Part shown: positions 9,201-17,794 of the stretch, piece after piece
How the letters are laid out: each line of letters begins with the position of its first letter
Position numbering within the stretch: the first letter of the stretch is position 1
From: Paucilactobacillus kaifaensis
GTDB taxonomy: Bacteria; Bacillota; Bacilli; Lactobacillales; Lactobacillaceae
Length of the DNA stretch: 64,000 nucleotides
Assembly: GCF_005405145.1 (NCBI RefSeq)
Contig: NZ_BJDM01000010.1
Coordinates: 1-64,000 of the forward strand
Direction of reading: 5' to 3'
Program-made: the position numbers and the translations under genes
Notes under the pieces: generated by a model
Database searches by the model: none
The model's input: only the letters and a program-made list of their open reading frames with translations
Told to the model about the DNA's origin: nothing

Positions 9201-10547
9201 CTAAGAATTCGCCGGCGTTTCTTGTAGGTTCCATTGCACCACACCTTGGTAACTTTCGCCCGCTTGCGGTTGACCAACTGCCGGTTCAAATGCTAAGCCG
9301 TTGGTGCCATTCCAAGTATTGGAAATGTTGGTCGTTCCTTTCGCAGAGTTTTTTAAGTTATAGACTGGAACCGCTGCACTTCCTAACGTATAATCCGTTC
9401 CATTATTCAAATAATGTAAACTATCCGTTAGTGTTTGCTTGTTTGTTTTTCCAGTCATTTGTTGCCCCAGTGTCGCTGTCACTGCCCAACCGTTTTTATA
9501 AGGTAACGCTGTTCCAAATTCGCGGGTATCAATGACACTTAATGCATCCCCACTAGCAACGGTTCCCATTAAAGTTGGTTTTGCAGTAAAGTCAGGGTCG
9601 ATCTGATCACCAAAATTAATTTCACTAGGTGCCGTCATTGATAAAGTTCCTTTAGCATAGACAAGTCGTAGGTTTACTGGAATAGAAGTTCCTACTTGAC
9701 CAATTGGTTTATCTTGAAATACTAATCTAAAGTTATAAACTTTACCGTAGTTTGTGTCGTTAAATGCGGGAAAGGCTGACGCTGGGATCGTATACGAGTA
9801 CTTATCCGCCTTACTACCACCAGAAGTGTTAAATGTTCCTAATGCTTTAACGTTAGCAGCACCCTCTGAAATTGAATACCCAACATATAATGTTTGTGCA
9901 GCTGGATCAATTACTGTTCCGGTCATTGTAAGTCCAACATTATTATTGTAGTAGTAAACATAAGTTAGTGCTCCGCCGGCGACAGTCTGATCACTGGTTA
10001 CTCTGAAACCACCAGAACGAGCCGACCTAGCTAATGTTTGGTCGAGAGTAGTTTCTTGACCAGTAGTTTCCTTGGTGGAATCATCTGTTTGATTACTCGT
10101 TGATGACTCATTTTCACTACTTGTAAAACTTAACTCATTGCTGGTTAATGCAGTTGCATTTAAGCTTGCTTGTAACTGATATTCGCCTGCCTGTGTCGCC
10201 TTAACCGGTACATTAATTGAAAATTCAGTTTGATCAACCAGTTTTAATTCAAGTTTTGTACTTGTGACAGTCGCTTGAACTTTGCTGGCATCCAAACCTT
10301 GAAGTAGTTTATCCTGATCAACCGTTAAGCCGTTTGGAAGATCAATCGTTACTACTGAAGCAGCGGGCAAATTGTGTCCTTGTAAAGTAACATTGTGCGT
10401 TTCATCAACTGTTAATGTCTGTGTGTTACTTGATAAGATCAGTGTCGGATTAACTGTTTCTGCCGCACGGCTTATTAATGGTGAGAAACCACCAACCAGT
10501 AGAATTATTGCTCCGAATAATCCGATCAAGTAACGAATCTTACGCAT
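9201..10547 (-). CDS. cscC: Large WxL-domain cell-surface protein (CscC-like)
   Basis: The 448-residue secreted protein has a signal peptide (1-28, cleavage near SRA-A), beta-rich N-terminal repeats, a Ser/Thr/Glu linker (about 143-170) and a C-terminal WxL domain. The distal motif is WNL (439-441), followed by QETPANS. The proximal motif reads WAV (354-356) in place of WxL. It is the first gene of the cluster and has a very strong GGAGGTGAT ribosome site. In csc clusters these proteins form a surface complex proposed to help bind or use plant polysaccharides. The ligand here is unknown. Confidence 0.87.
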   Translation of the reverse strand: MRKIRYLIGLFGAIILLVGGFSPLISRAAETVNPTLILSSNTQTLTVDETHNVTLQGHNLPAASVVTIDLPNGLTVDQDKLLQGLDASKVQATVTSTKLELKLVDQTEFSINVPVKATQAGEYQLQASLNATALTSNELSFTSSENESSTSNQTDDSTKETTGQETTLDQTLARSARSGGFRVTSDQTVAGGALTYVYYYNNNVGLTMTGTVIDPAAQTLYVGYSISEGAANVKALGTFNTSGGSKADKYSYTIPASAFPAFNDTNYGKVYNFRLVFQDKPIGQVGTSIPVNLRLVYAKGTLSMTAPSEINFGDQIDPDFTAKPTLMGTVASGDALSVIDTREFGTALPYKNGWAVTATLGQQMTGKTNKQTLTDSLHYLNNGTDYTLGSAAVPVYNLKNSAKGTTNISNTWNGTNGLAFEPAVGQPQAGESYQGVVQWNLQETPANS

Positions 10548-10998
10548 ATCATCACCTCCATAAGTTTTTGGATAATCATCCTTTCCGCACCATTATATTA
10601 TCAGGCGATTGACTATTGTGGTTGTCAACCAGTTCCCATATTTATAGCATCTGTGACAGTGATTTTATAATGAAAGCGCATACCATCAACGTTTGTTGGC
10701 TAATAGTTCATTATTTCTTCAAATTTGGACCATAATTATTTCATTATTTAGTTGATTAAAATTCACTTAGAATCAATGGTTTTTAGTATCCAAGCATCAT
10801 AAATTATTGTTGTTATATCGACGTTTTAGGGCTGCTTATCACCATATCAATACGATTGTAAATAAAGAAGTTGCGACGTCTTTATTGCAACTTTCTTTTG
10901 ATTTTTTTTGTTGAATTTGATTTGATGGCGCGTACGGACTATTTATATCTAATATGCACTTTCTTTTTGTAGCTACTCTTCGTGATTTTTTGTGGACT
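10548..10998. other. AT-rich region upstream of the WxL cluster
   Basis: I see no convincing gene here. It holds the leader of the WxL operon, with TATAAT on the minus strand near 10597 and a GGTTGACAACC dyad near 10620. At 10671 TGAAAGCGCATACC matches the cre consensus at all but two positions, so catabolite control is possible but weak. The spacing of TTGACA to TATAAT is too long for a standard promoter. Confidence 0.4.
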
Positions 10999-11130
10999 AA
11001 ACGTGTTCTCAACCACAGAAGTCTACGTGTAACATAAAAATAATGGTTATGCATGGTTGAGGTTCACCATGCATAACCATTATTTTTTCGTTACACTCCG
11101 ACTTCTAGTCGTGGTTGATCACACTCTCTA
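10999..11130. repeat. Intergenic modular hairpin element
   Basis: It runs from AAACGTGTTCTCAACCAC to GATCACACTCTA. The middle arms are AGAAGTCTACGTGTAAC and GTTACACTCCGACTTCT. The inner stem is ATAATGGTTATGCATGGT with its complement. The final CTA is the TAG stop of the SDR gene at 11128. Confidence 0.87.
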
Positions 11131-11979
11131 TCCGTTGTAGGTTCCACCATTAACATGGATAACCTGCCCAGTAATAAAACTGGAATCTGCGGATGCTAAG
11201 AATACATATGTCGGTGCTAGCTCGTAAGCTTTTCCAGCGCGACCCAGTGGTGTTTGGCCCCAATTTTTTAACCGTTCCTTTGGGAAACTTGCTGGAATCA
11301 ATGGTGTCCAAACTGGACCCGGAGCCACTGCATTAACTCGGACCTTATGTTCTAAGATCTCTTCATTCTTAGATAACGAACGAGTCCAAGCAACAATGGC
11401 ACCTTTAGTAGCTGCATAGTCCATCAACTCAGGATTACCTTTAAAAGCTGTCACTGAAGTAGTGTTAATAATAGTGCCACAACCGCGTAACTCTCCCATG
11501 GCTGCACGAGTTAGATAAACATTACCAAAGAAGTTGGTTTCAAAGGTTCGTTCTAATTGATCATCACTGATATCATTAACGCGCTTTTGTAAATGTTGCT
11601 CACCAGCATTATTGACTAAAATATCAATGTGCCCAAATGTATCAATAACAGAATCAACTACCTGCTGACAAAAAGCTGAATCACCAATGTCACCCTGCAA
11701 GATCATCGACTGCCTGCCAATTGCTTCAATCCGTTCGGCAACATATTCAGCATCTTCGCTTGATTCATAGTGCACGATTGCAACATCAGCACCTTCGCGA
11801 GCGTATAACAACGCTACAGCTGCTCCAATGCCACTATCTCCACCCGTGACAATTGCCACTTTATCTAATAATTTGTTACTGGCCTGATACGTAGGATGAT
11901 CAATTTCTGGCATCGGATCAACATTAGAACTATTGTCGTTAATTAAATAATTCTCTTTTGGTTTCCGGTCTGTCACCAA
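11128..11979 (-). CDS. SDR family oxidoreductase, YhdF/YghA-like stress type
   Basis: The 283-residue protein is a short-chain dehydrogenase with a roughly 40-residue N-terminal extension. TGGDSGIG (45-52) binds the nucleotide. NNAG, a Ser and YAATK form the catalytic set, and the sequence ends in INHVNGG-like IHVNGGTYNG. It matches the YhdF/YghA group, often found with general-stress genes; the substrate is not known. It is the last gene after glsB, 17 bp downstream, so it probably belongs to the envelope-stress operon. The hairpin element forms its terminator. Confidence 0.85.
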   Translation of the reverse strand: MVTDRKPKENYLINDNSSNVDPMPEIDHPTYQASNKLLDKVAIVTGGDSGIGAAVALLYAREGADVAIVHYESSEDAEYVAERIEAIGRQSMILQGDIGDSAFCQQVVDSVIDTFGHIDILVNNAGEQHLQKRVNDISDDQLERTFETNFFGNVYLTRAAMGELRGCGTIINTTSVTAFKGNPELMDYAATKGAIVAWTRSLSKNEEILEHKVRVNAVAPGPVWTPLIPASFPKERLKNWGQTPLGRAGKAYELAPTYVFLASADSSFITGQVIHVNGGTYNG

Positions 11980-11996
11980 TAATCACATCCTTTCAA

Positions 11997-12248
11997 TCAG
12001 CTTTTGCGTCGGCCTAATATCCAAGAAACTAATAAGACTAAAATTATGGCGCCAATCAACGCTGGAATGATGGCCATTCCAGCCAGTTGTGGTCCCCATG
12101 TTCCAAAAAGTGCCTGGCCCAGCCAAGCCCCAATCAGCCCGGCTAAAATATTTCCAACCCAACCAAACGGTACATCGCGACTAGTAATCGCACCTGCAAC
12201 CAAACCAATAATCGCTCCAACGATCGCAACCCATAACCAATGTAACAT
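11997..12248 (-). CDS. glsB: GlsB/YeaQ/YmgE family stress membrane protein
   Basis: The 83-residue protein has three hydrophobic segments and the GxxxG-rich pattern (AIVGAIIGLVAG, NILAGLIGAWLG) of the transglycosylase-associated family, which is membrane-embedded and stress-induced. No enzyme activity is shown for it. The start is the ATG at 12248, 8 nt after AAAGGA; the in-frame ATG at 12257 abuts the ribosome site. It lies directly downstream of asp23, fitting its known association with Gls24/Asp23 proteins. Confidence 0.87.
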   Translation of the reverse strand: MLHWLWVAIVGAIIGLVAGAITSRDVPFGWVGNILAGLIGAWLGQALFGTWGPQLAGMAIIPALIGAIILVLLVSWILGRRKS

Positions 12249-12284
12249 TGCACTCATCCTTTCTATTATTGACCAACTTGTCGT

Positions 12285-12686
12285 CTAACTATTTTGTTGC
12301 TCTTTTTGTTTATCTGCTAATTCTTTTTTGGTTTTAATATCATTAATGTGTAATTCAAAATCAACCAGTGTGAGACCAGTCATTTCTTTAATCGATGACT
12401 TTACCCTTGTAAAGACCTGGTCGAATACTTTTTGTGCACTACGGCCATACTCGATTGTTGCATCCATATTAATTGCTACTTGCTGTTCACCAACATCAAC
12501 TTCAATTCCCTTAGTTTTATCTTCACCAGAGGTAATTTTTTCAGTTAGTTCAGTGAACACATTACCGTCTAACGATACAATACCCTCGACTTCATCAGCA
12601 GTGATGCCCGCAATCTTTTTAATCACGTCATCCTCAAATGTTAACTTCTTATTTGGTTCTTGTGTCTGTGTTTGTGGTTGATCCAT
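12285..12686 (-). CDS. asp23: Asp23/Gls24 family envelope-stress protein
   Basis: The 133-residue protein has the Asp23 fold signatures: LTFEDDVIKKIAGITADEVEGIVSL-type N-terminus, a central GIEVDVGEQQVAINM block, and VFDQVFTRVKSSIKEMTGL. Asp23 proteins form abundant membrane-associated assemblies anchored by AmaP and affect envelope stress. A GAGGAATTACTC ribosome site precedes the ATG. The amaP gene and a DUF2273 gene are immediately upstream, as in staphylococci. Confidence 0.92.
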   Translation of the reverse strand: MDQPQTQTQEPNKKLTFEDDVIKKIAGITADEVEGIVSLDGNVFTELTEKITSGEDKTKGIEVDVGEQQVAINMDATIEYGRSAQKVFDQVFTRVKSSIKEMTGLTLVDFELHINDIKTKKELADKQKEQQNS

Positions 12687-12699
12687 GAGTAATTCCTCC

Positions 12700-12891
12700 T
12701 CATTGAGTGACTTTAGTTACTATTTGGCGTAAAAATTGTTTAAAACTAAACTGACGATTTTCTAGCCAAGCTCCAATTGCTAAGCCAACGAGGGTTAACA
12801 AAACAATGAAAATCATTTGGAAGAAACCAAATGCGACCCAGGTTGTACTAATTATCAATCCCAGTAAGCTTAGATAAACTGTTGGTTTCAT
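12700..12891 (-). CDS. DUF2273 family small membrane protein
   Basis: The 63-residue protein has two hydrophobic segments, a GAWLENR motif and a basic C-terminus. It sits between amaP and asp23, the usual place for DUF2273 members. The gaps are 14 bp on each side, so it is a clear operon member. It probably helps assemble the Asp23 membrane complex, by position only. Confidence 0.88.
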   Translation of the reverse strand: MKPTVYLSLLGLIISTTWVAFGFFQMIFIVLLTLVGLAIGAWLENRQFSFKQFLRQIVTKVTQ

Positions 12892-12905
12892 TTTATTCCA
12901 CCACC

Positions 12906-13448
12906 TTAAATCACTGGTACTTTCTGTCCTTTAGCTGCTTGCTTCAACTGTAAATTAACCCGTTTGACTGGAACACCAAGGTAATTTTCTATATCGTTAA
13001 CGATTTGTGTACGAATCTGATTACCTTGTTCGCTTAGGTTACTGGTGTTGAACGTAACCGCCTGTACCTTTAGCTCAATTTGTTTTTGCCGGTCAATCAG
13101 CTTCGGGCTAACAACAACTTCCGTCAAATTAAAATGTTGCGCCAGGCTTTGCTGAACTAGGCTAATTACGGCCGTTTTTGAAATCTTTAGTCGTCCTTTA
13201 TCTTGCTGCAACCATAATAGTCGGCCCCAGCTGGGAACAACAATCGCGCTAATCAACATTATGAAACCGACCAGAAATACTAGTACCAACAATCCAGTGA
13301 GAATATAGTAGCTAATTTCATTGTCCATCAGTACTTGCAGACTGGTGGTTAGACTCCCAAAATTATACATCAACACCAGTTGAATCCCAGCTAGTACAAT
13401 TAATAGTAATCCCATCAAACCCCAGATGAACTTTTTAAATCGCGACAT
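12906..13448 (-). CDS. amaP: Alkaline-shock membrane anchor protein AmaP
   Basis: The 180-residue protein has two N-terminal membrane helices (about 8-28 and 48-72). A cytoplasmic domain follows with GRLLWLQQDKGRLKISKTAV and a C-terminal Asp23-like region, as in AmaP, which tethers Asp23 to the membrane. It is the first gene of the five-gene minus-strand operon amaP-DUF2273-asp23-glsB-SDR. GAGGTGAAC precedes the ATG. An inverted repeat at 13574-13607 lies in its upstream region. Confidence 0.9.
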   Translation of the reverse strand: MSRFKKFIWGLMGLLLIVLAGIQLVLMYNFGSLTTSLQVLMDNEISYYILTGLLVLVFLVGFIMLISAIVVPSWGRLLWLQQDKGRLKISKTAVISLVQQSLAQHFNLTEVVVSPKLIDRQKQIELKVQAVTFNTSNLSEQGNQIRTQIVNDIENYLGVPVKRVNLQLKQAAKGQKVPVI

Positions 13449-13573
13449 ATGTTCACCTCACTTTCTTGGTTATTCAAGTAACTTTAGTTAAGACACAATA
13501 TCAACCATCAACCACCTACCTTTGCTTATTCTTATAATTAGCATAACAATTTTAAAATAGATGAGTAAAGTAA

Positions 13574-13607
13574 AACACTCCAGATTAGGTGTTAAATCTG
13601 GAGTGTT
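13574..13607. promoter_or_regulatory. 13-bp inverted repeat between divergent genes
   Basis: AACACTCCAGATT and AATCTGGAGTGTT flank an 8-bp loop between amaP (minus) and the cinA-like gene (plus). There is no clear T-tract on the plus strand and only TTTTAC on the minus strand. Its position before two divergent genes suggests an operator or a leader hairpin rather than a terminator. Confidence 0.5.
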
Positions 13608-13714
13608 AACTAAATTATGATTATCTTAAAGGTCTGATTCGTATCAGTTGAAAAGCTTCTTTTTCATTGTTACGTTTAAATTGTAACTGCCCTAAATAGC
13701 AAAAGGAGGATTAT

Positions 13715-14176
13715 ATGGATTTTGACCAATTAACAACCAATCTTGCAGAGAAACGGCTAACTATCTCAGCTGCTGAAAGCTTAACTGCCGGTAATTTTCA
13801 AACTAATATCGCCGCTACAAAGCATGCTAGTCAGGTCTATCCCGGTGGTTTTATTACCTACTCAACCATTTCAAAAACAAAATTGCTAACAATTGATCCC
13901 GGTCTAATCAAACAATATGGCGTTGTTAGTGCCCAAACGGCTGAGGCTATGGCCATCAGCACGCAAAAATTATTAGATGTAGATGTTGCCTTAGGGTTTA
14001 CTGGCGCTGCCGGTCCCACTGGTCTGGATGGCGAACCCGTTGGTCGGGTTTGGATTGGCATCACCTATGCAAATCAAATTTGGTCCGCTAATTTCAACTT
14101 TACTGGAACTCCCACTGAAATTATGGACCAATCATGCCAGGCCGGCATCGAACTGATAGCACAACACGTATTTTAA
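13715..14176 (+). CDS. pncC: CinA C-terminal family protein (NMN amidohydrolase-like)
   Basis: The 153-residue protein is a stand-alone CinA C-terminal (PncC) domain, which in characterised members converts NMN to nicotinate mononucleotide. Visible motifs are AAESLTAGNF, GGFITYS, VSAQTAEAM, and GFTGAAGPTGLDGEPVGRVW. The length is right for the stand-alone form. AAAGGAGG precedes the ATG. Its stop overlaps the end of the convergent regulator remnant (14173), so there is no room for a terminator between them. Confidence 0.87.
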   Translation: MDFDQLTTNLAEKRLTISAAESLTAGNFQTNIAATKHASQVYPGGFITYSTISKTKLLTIDPGLIKQYGVVSAQTAEAMAISTQKLLDVDVALGFTGAAGPTGLDGEPVGRVWIGITYANQIWSANFNFTGTPTEIMDQSCQAGIELIAQHVF

Positions 14177-14999
14177 ATGTTTTTATTGTCTAACGGTGGT
14201 AGTACCGAACTAATTCGAGTTTGTCGGTAAAAGCGATCCTTAATTAAATGATGAATATTTTGAAAATCACTCTCAGTCCCAAAACTGGTAATCTGATAAC
14301 TCATCTTGGCATCATCATACGGCTTACTGCGATAATTAGTCACAATCAAATCATAGGAGTTACCAGGTTGATAACTAGAAATATTGACCTGAAGTTCACT
14401 TTTAAAGGGCGTCCTAATTAACTCGCTGATGAGATGGTCAACTTCAATATCAAACGTTGTGTCTAGGCCCACTGACAACTCGTGTTCTTCTTGATACCGA
14501 AATTCACGAATAATCAGATGCAACCGTAACACTAAAAATTCAGCATTTGCACGAACCAATTCATTAAGCTTAGGCCGCGAAGTTTTTTGCATTTGTTGAA
14601 TAATTTGTTGAACGACAAACTGTGATTCACGCGAAAAAAAATGCTGCTGATAATAACTAGCATAGTTGTTATCCAGTTCATCCAGGTGCCCTTGAAAACA
14701 AAATAACTGCGCACATAAATCAAAGACTGACTTAGTTAACTCAAATGACCATTGATCTGGTTGGATTCCTAAAACATGAAAAATAGTGCGTTCAAATTCA
14801 CGCACAACTTTTGCTAATGTCGTTTTATTAGCCCGATAAATGGCTGAAAAACGAGTAACCACATTTGTTGTACTATTAAAAACACTCATCCCAATCAACA
14901 TGACACAAAGCGATTCAACTTCGAAGCTAGACTTTTTTCGACGTTGGACATTAAATACAGTACGATAACAACGCGCAACTGTTTCATATAGTTCGTTAC
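14173..14999 (-). pseudogene. C-terminal remnant of an Mga-like regulator
   Basis: An open frame from about 14999 to the TAG at 14173 encodes a soluble region (RRKKSSFEVESLCVML onward) resembling the C-terminal part of Mga-type regulators. These are about 490 residues long and carry N-terminal helix-turn-helix domains, which are absent here. The only available start (MDDKQ, at 15045) lies out of frame inside the MFS permease sequence and is not a natural N-terminus. The remnant joins the MFS fragment directly, consistent with a deletion that fused the two genes out of frame. The Mga label is moderate. Confidence 0.65.
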
Positions 15000-15734
15000 C
15001 AGCGCCAGTAAACTGACAATTAAAATTAGGCTGTTTGTCGTCCAATTTACATTTTTACTACCAATTTGATTAACGACATACAAAATACCAATCAATCCAA
15101 ATGATAAAATGACCGACAAGAAATCTAACGTTGCCGGATGCAATGGCATTACGTTTCTAATGAACCCACTACCTGCCAACAAAAAGACTGCAGTAATTAT
15201 TACCATAAAGACCACAAATAGTCCCCGCCATGTAAAATAGTTCAGCACAATCCCTGAAACGATTGGTCCACAAGCTAGCGCAGAACCCATCACCAGTCCA
15301 GCGGCTCCCATCGTCGTTGCGCGCTGGTCTTTTTTTGTAATGGTAAGCAGGACCGTTTGAAATGACGGAAACAGTACCCCTACAGCAATGGCCTCCATAA
15401 TTCGACCAACCATCATTAACCAAAACGTTGGTGATAACACAATAATTAACGTACCAATATCAAAAATTGCTAGTACGCTTAAAAACAGCGGCTTGAAACG
15501 CAAATTACTCAATAACCAAGGGCTGATTGGCATTGTGACACACATAATCAGCATAAAACCAGTCGTCAGCCATTGAATCGTTGACGCTGGTAAATTGAAA
15601 TAACGCATCAATGTTGGATATGCTGTCGACAACGATGATTGACTAATAGACATCGTAAACGTACCCGCTAACAACGTAAAAATAAACCAAAATCGGCTAT
15701 ATTGTTTCCCCTGCTGATCAATACTCTTTGCCAT
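15000..15734 (-). pseudogene. N-terminal half of a DHA2-type MFS permease, truncated
   Basis: The frame starts at 15734 with AAGGCG upstream and gives a normal MFS beginning: seven hydrophobic segments, motif C-like GLVMGSALACGPIVSG, and WRGLF. Homology stops after about 245 residues, near SLLALVTNYMKQLR. DHA2 permeases are about 460-480 residues with 14 helices, so half is missing. The frame then runs on to 14895 in meaningless sequence overlapping the regulator remnant. The gene is very probably dead; the promoter region with a PerR-box-like sequence is retained. Confidence 0.75.
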
Positions 15735-15750
15735 ATTATTCGCCTTCTAT

Positions 15751-15765
15751 TTAGAATCATTATTA
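15751..15765. promoter_or_regulatory. PerR-box candidate between MFS remnant and perR
   Basis: TTAGAATCATTATTA matches the B. subtilis PerR box TTATAATNATTATAA at 12 of the 14 defined positions. It lies 125 bp upstream of the perR start and could serve autoregulation. Confidence 0.5.
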
Positions 15766-15889
15766 ATTACATTGTAATCGATTCACTGCAGAATGCAAGG
15801 CAACTCACAATTGTGGTCACAAAGCTTGGAATATTTCTAAATTAGTGGTTTAATGAAGCAAAGTTTTAAATTAGGAGATGATAACTACT

Positions 15890-16342
15890 ATGGCAAATGA
15901 CGATTACCAGCATGCAATGGCTGAACTTCGGGATCAAAAAGTTCGTTTAACCCCTCAACGCAAGATAATTTTGCAATATCTCATTTCACACCACAACCAC
16001 CCTAGTGCGGAGACCGTCTTTTCAGCACTGAAGGATTATGTCGATAACATTAGTGTTGCCACTGTCTACAACACGTTAAAGCTATTTGTAGATCATGGTT
16101 TGGTGATCGAACTGAAAAATGGCGATGGTAGTACTCATTTTGATTATTTTGGTCATCCCCACTACCACGTTGTTTGTGACAATTGCGGTAAAATTACCGA
16201 CGTTTTTGATGATCAATTCGCAAAAATTAGTCAGTCATTAGAACAAACAACACGTGATAAGTCCGGCTATTTAGTGACTGGTAATCACGTAGAGATTCAT
16301 GGTATTTGCCCTGAGTGTCAGCATAAATTGCATTTGATTTAG
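15890..16342 (+). CDS. perR: Peroxide-sensing repressor PerR, Fur family
   Basis: The 150-residue protein is a Fur-family winged-helix repressor. With the ATG at 15890, the residues known to bind regulatory metal in B. subtilis PerR fall at the same numbers: His37, Asp85, His91, His93 and Asp104. The structural zinc cysteines are 96, 99, 140 and 143. This supports both the identity and the start; the ATG at 15878 directly abuts AGGAG. PerR with Fe(II) senses peroxide by histidine oxidation. The next gene is a peroxidase, and PerR-box candidates lie upstream and at its own stop codon. Confidence 0.92.
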   Translation: MANDDYQHAMAELRDQKVRLTPQRKIILQYLISHHNHPSAETVFSALKDYVDNISVATVYNTLKLFVDHGLVIELKNGDGSTHFDYFGHPHYHVVCDNCGKITDVFDDQFAKISQSLEQTTRDKSGYLVTGNHVEIHGICPECQHKLHLI

Positions 16343-16353
16343 AATTATTATAA
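16339..16353. promoter_or_regulatory. PerR-box candidate upstream of the Dyp peroxidase
   Basis: TTAGAATTATTATAA matches TTATAATNATTATAA at all but one defined position. It overlaps the TAG stop of perR and lies about 230 bp before the peroxidase start. The rest of 16354-16585 has no gene; GATAAT near 16419 is a possible -10. Confidence 0.6.
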
Positions 16354-16585
16354 ACTACCATTAATCATTTTTTTCTCAAACTAAGGCAGCGTTTTGTTTT
16401 TGCTATATTTATTTCGGGATAATGATTTTGGTTCTACTTTTTCAGAATGTTTTTACTGGGAAAGTGTTTTGGGCTTGTGCCCCGGCTTATTTTTTACGAG
16501 TCGTATTCACCGCGGTAAATGCCTAGGGCTAAACTAGCAATATTAACCGCCTCGGCTCAAACTTTATTTATTAGGAGGCCCCACC

Positions 16586-17542
16586 ATGCCAGTTAATGTA
16601 CGTGATGCACAAGATGTTTGGAAAGATGTTGGCGAGCATGTTCAATTTACTGTTTTGAAATTAAAACGTGAAAATCCAGTGGCTGATAGAGCGGCAATTC
16701 GAGAATTTGCTGATCGATCTCAGGCCATCATTCGATCACTTCGCATCAGAGATTCACATTTAGCAGCCGATTCAGGTCTGAAAGTTGCATTCGGTTTTAG
16801 CAATAATGCTTGGGACTACCTATTTCCAAATGCTCCCAAACCAAAGGAATTAGAAACTTACACTGGACTTACTGGTGGTCAGTACGAAATGCCAGCCACC
16901 CCAGGTGATATTTTCTTTCATATCCGTGCTAACAATGAAGCTGTCGTCTACGAGGCCCAAACTCAATTTCGCCGATTTTTAAGTGACATTACTGATGTTG
17001 TCGATGAGACAAAAGGTTTTCGTTACTTTGAAGGTCGCGCAATTATCGGATTTATTGACGGTACTGAAGCTCCTGCAGTTGAAGATGCTGCCGATTATGC
17101 AATTGTTGGAGACGAAGATCCGCAATTCATTAATGGATCTTACGCCTTCGCTCAAAAATGGCACCATAACATGGATTTTTGGGAACATCTTAAGACTGAG
17201 GAACAAGAAAAGGCAGTTGGCCGTGAAAAATTTACTGATCTAGAACTTGACGACGATGACAAGTACCACAATGCGCACAATGTTAGCTCTAAAATAGAAG
17301 TCGATGGTGAAGAACAAAAAATCATCCGGATGAATGTCCCTTACTCAGATCCTGCTTCTGGCAACACTGGTACCTACTTTATGGGTTACTCAAGACACTG
17401 GAAAGTTACTAAATTGATGCTACAGCAAATGCTTGATACATCAGATTTTTTATTAACATTTTCAAGTATTTTGTCAGGTCAGTTATTCTTCATTCCTTCT
17501 CGAAAGTTACTAGAACAAATTGCTGATGGTAGTTTTGAATAG
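16586..17542 (+). CDS. Dyp-type heme peroxidase
   Basis: The 318-residue protein is a dye-decolorizing-type peroxidase. It has the hallmark GFIDGTE at 155-161 with catalytic Asp158, a His-rich KWHHNMDFW block, the likely proximal heme His near 231 (HNAHN) and a GYSRH motif near 267-271. There is no signal peptide, so it should act inside the cell on peroxides with an unknown reductant. AGGAGG precedes the ATG. It lies downstream of perR with a PerR-box candidate between, so peroxide induction is likely. Lactobacilli generally need external heme to load such enzymes. Confidence 0.92.
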   Translation: MPVNVRDAQDVWKDVGEHVQFTVLKLKRENPVADRAAIREFADRSQAIIRSLRIRDSHLAADSGLKVAFGFSNNAWDYLFPNAPKPKELETYTGLTGGQYEMPATPGDIFFHIRANNEAVVYEAQTQFRRFLSDITDVVDETKGFRYFEGRAIIGFIDGTEAPAVEDAADYAIVGDEDPQFINGSYAFAQKWHHNMDFWEHLKTEEQEKAVGREKFTDLELDDDDKYHNAHNVSSKIEVDGEEQKIIRMNVPYSDPASGNTGTYFMGYSRHWKVTKLMLQQMLDTSDFLLTFSSILSGQLFFIPSRKLLEQIADGSFE

Positions 17543-17571
17543 GCCTTTACAAAAAATAGCGAAAATATTTT

Positions 17572-17694
17572 CACGTATTAATATCACGAAAGTCTGCGTG
17601 TAACGATTAAAAAATATGGTGATCTTCATAATTTGAAGGCCACCATATTTTTTGTTAACATTCGATTTTTACCCAAAACAATTAACGCGTCGCT
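17572..17694. repeat. Intergenic modular hairpin element, degenerate
   Basis: The conserved middle arm survives as GAAAGTCTGCGTGTAAC with GTTAACATTCGATTTTT. The inner stem AAAAAATATGGTG... / ...CACCATATTTTTT (17609-17652) is a good terminator for the peroxidase gene. The outer arms are degraded. Confidence 0.65.
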
Positions 17695-17700
17695 GCAAAT

Positions 17701-17744
17701 AAAAATCCCATCAGCCGATTTTTCATCAAACTAATGGGAGATTT
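17701..17744 (-). terminator. Rho-independent terminator of the amino-acid permease
   Basis: On the minus strand ATCTCCCATTAG pairs with CTGATGGGAT around a 17-nt loop and is followed by TTTTATT. It lies 50 bp after the permease stop. Confidence 0.75.
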
Positions 17745-17794
17745 CTATTTCTATTAATTAAATTTGCGATACACAAACAATTTATTTGTATATA

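Noticed and set aside
10839-11054. A 71-codon minus-strand frame upstream of the WxL cluster
   Set aside because: It runs through half of a hairpin element and has no ribosome site or recognisable protein features.
14895-15045. The overlapping ends of the MFS and regulator frames as two intact overlapping genes
   Set aside because: Both proteins lack about half of the family length, and homology stops on each side of the same point.
16440-16560. GC-richer stretch before the Dyp gene as another hairpin element
   Set aside because: CCTAGGGCTAAAC resembles part of the copy at 25129, but I could not find pairing arms. It may be a relic at most.
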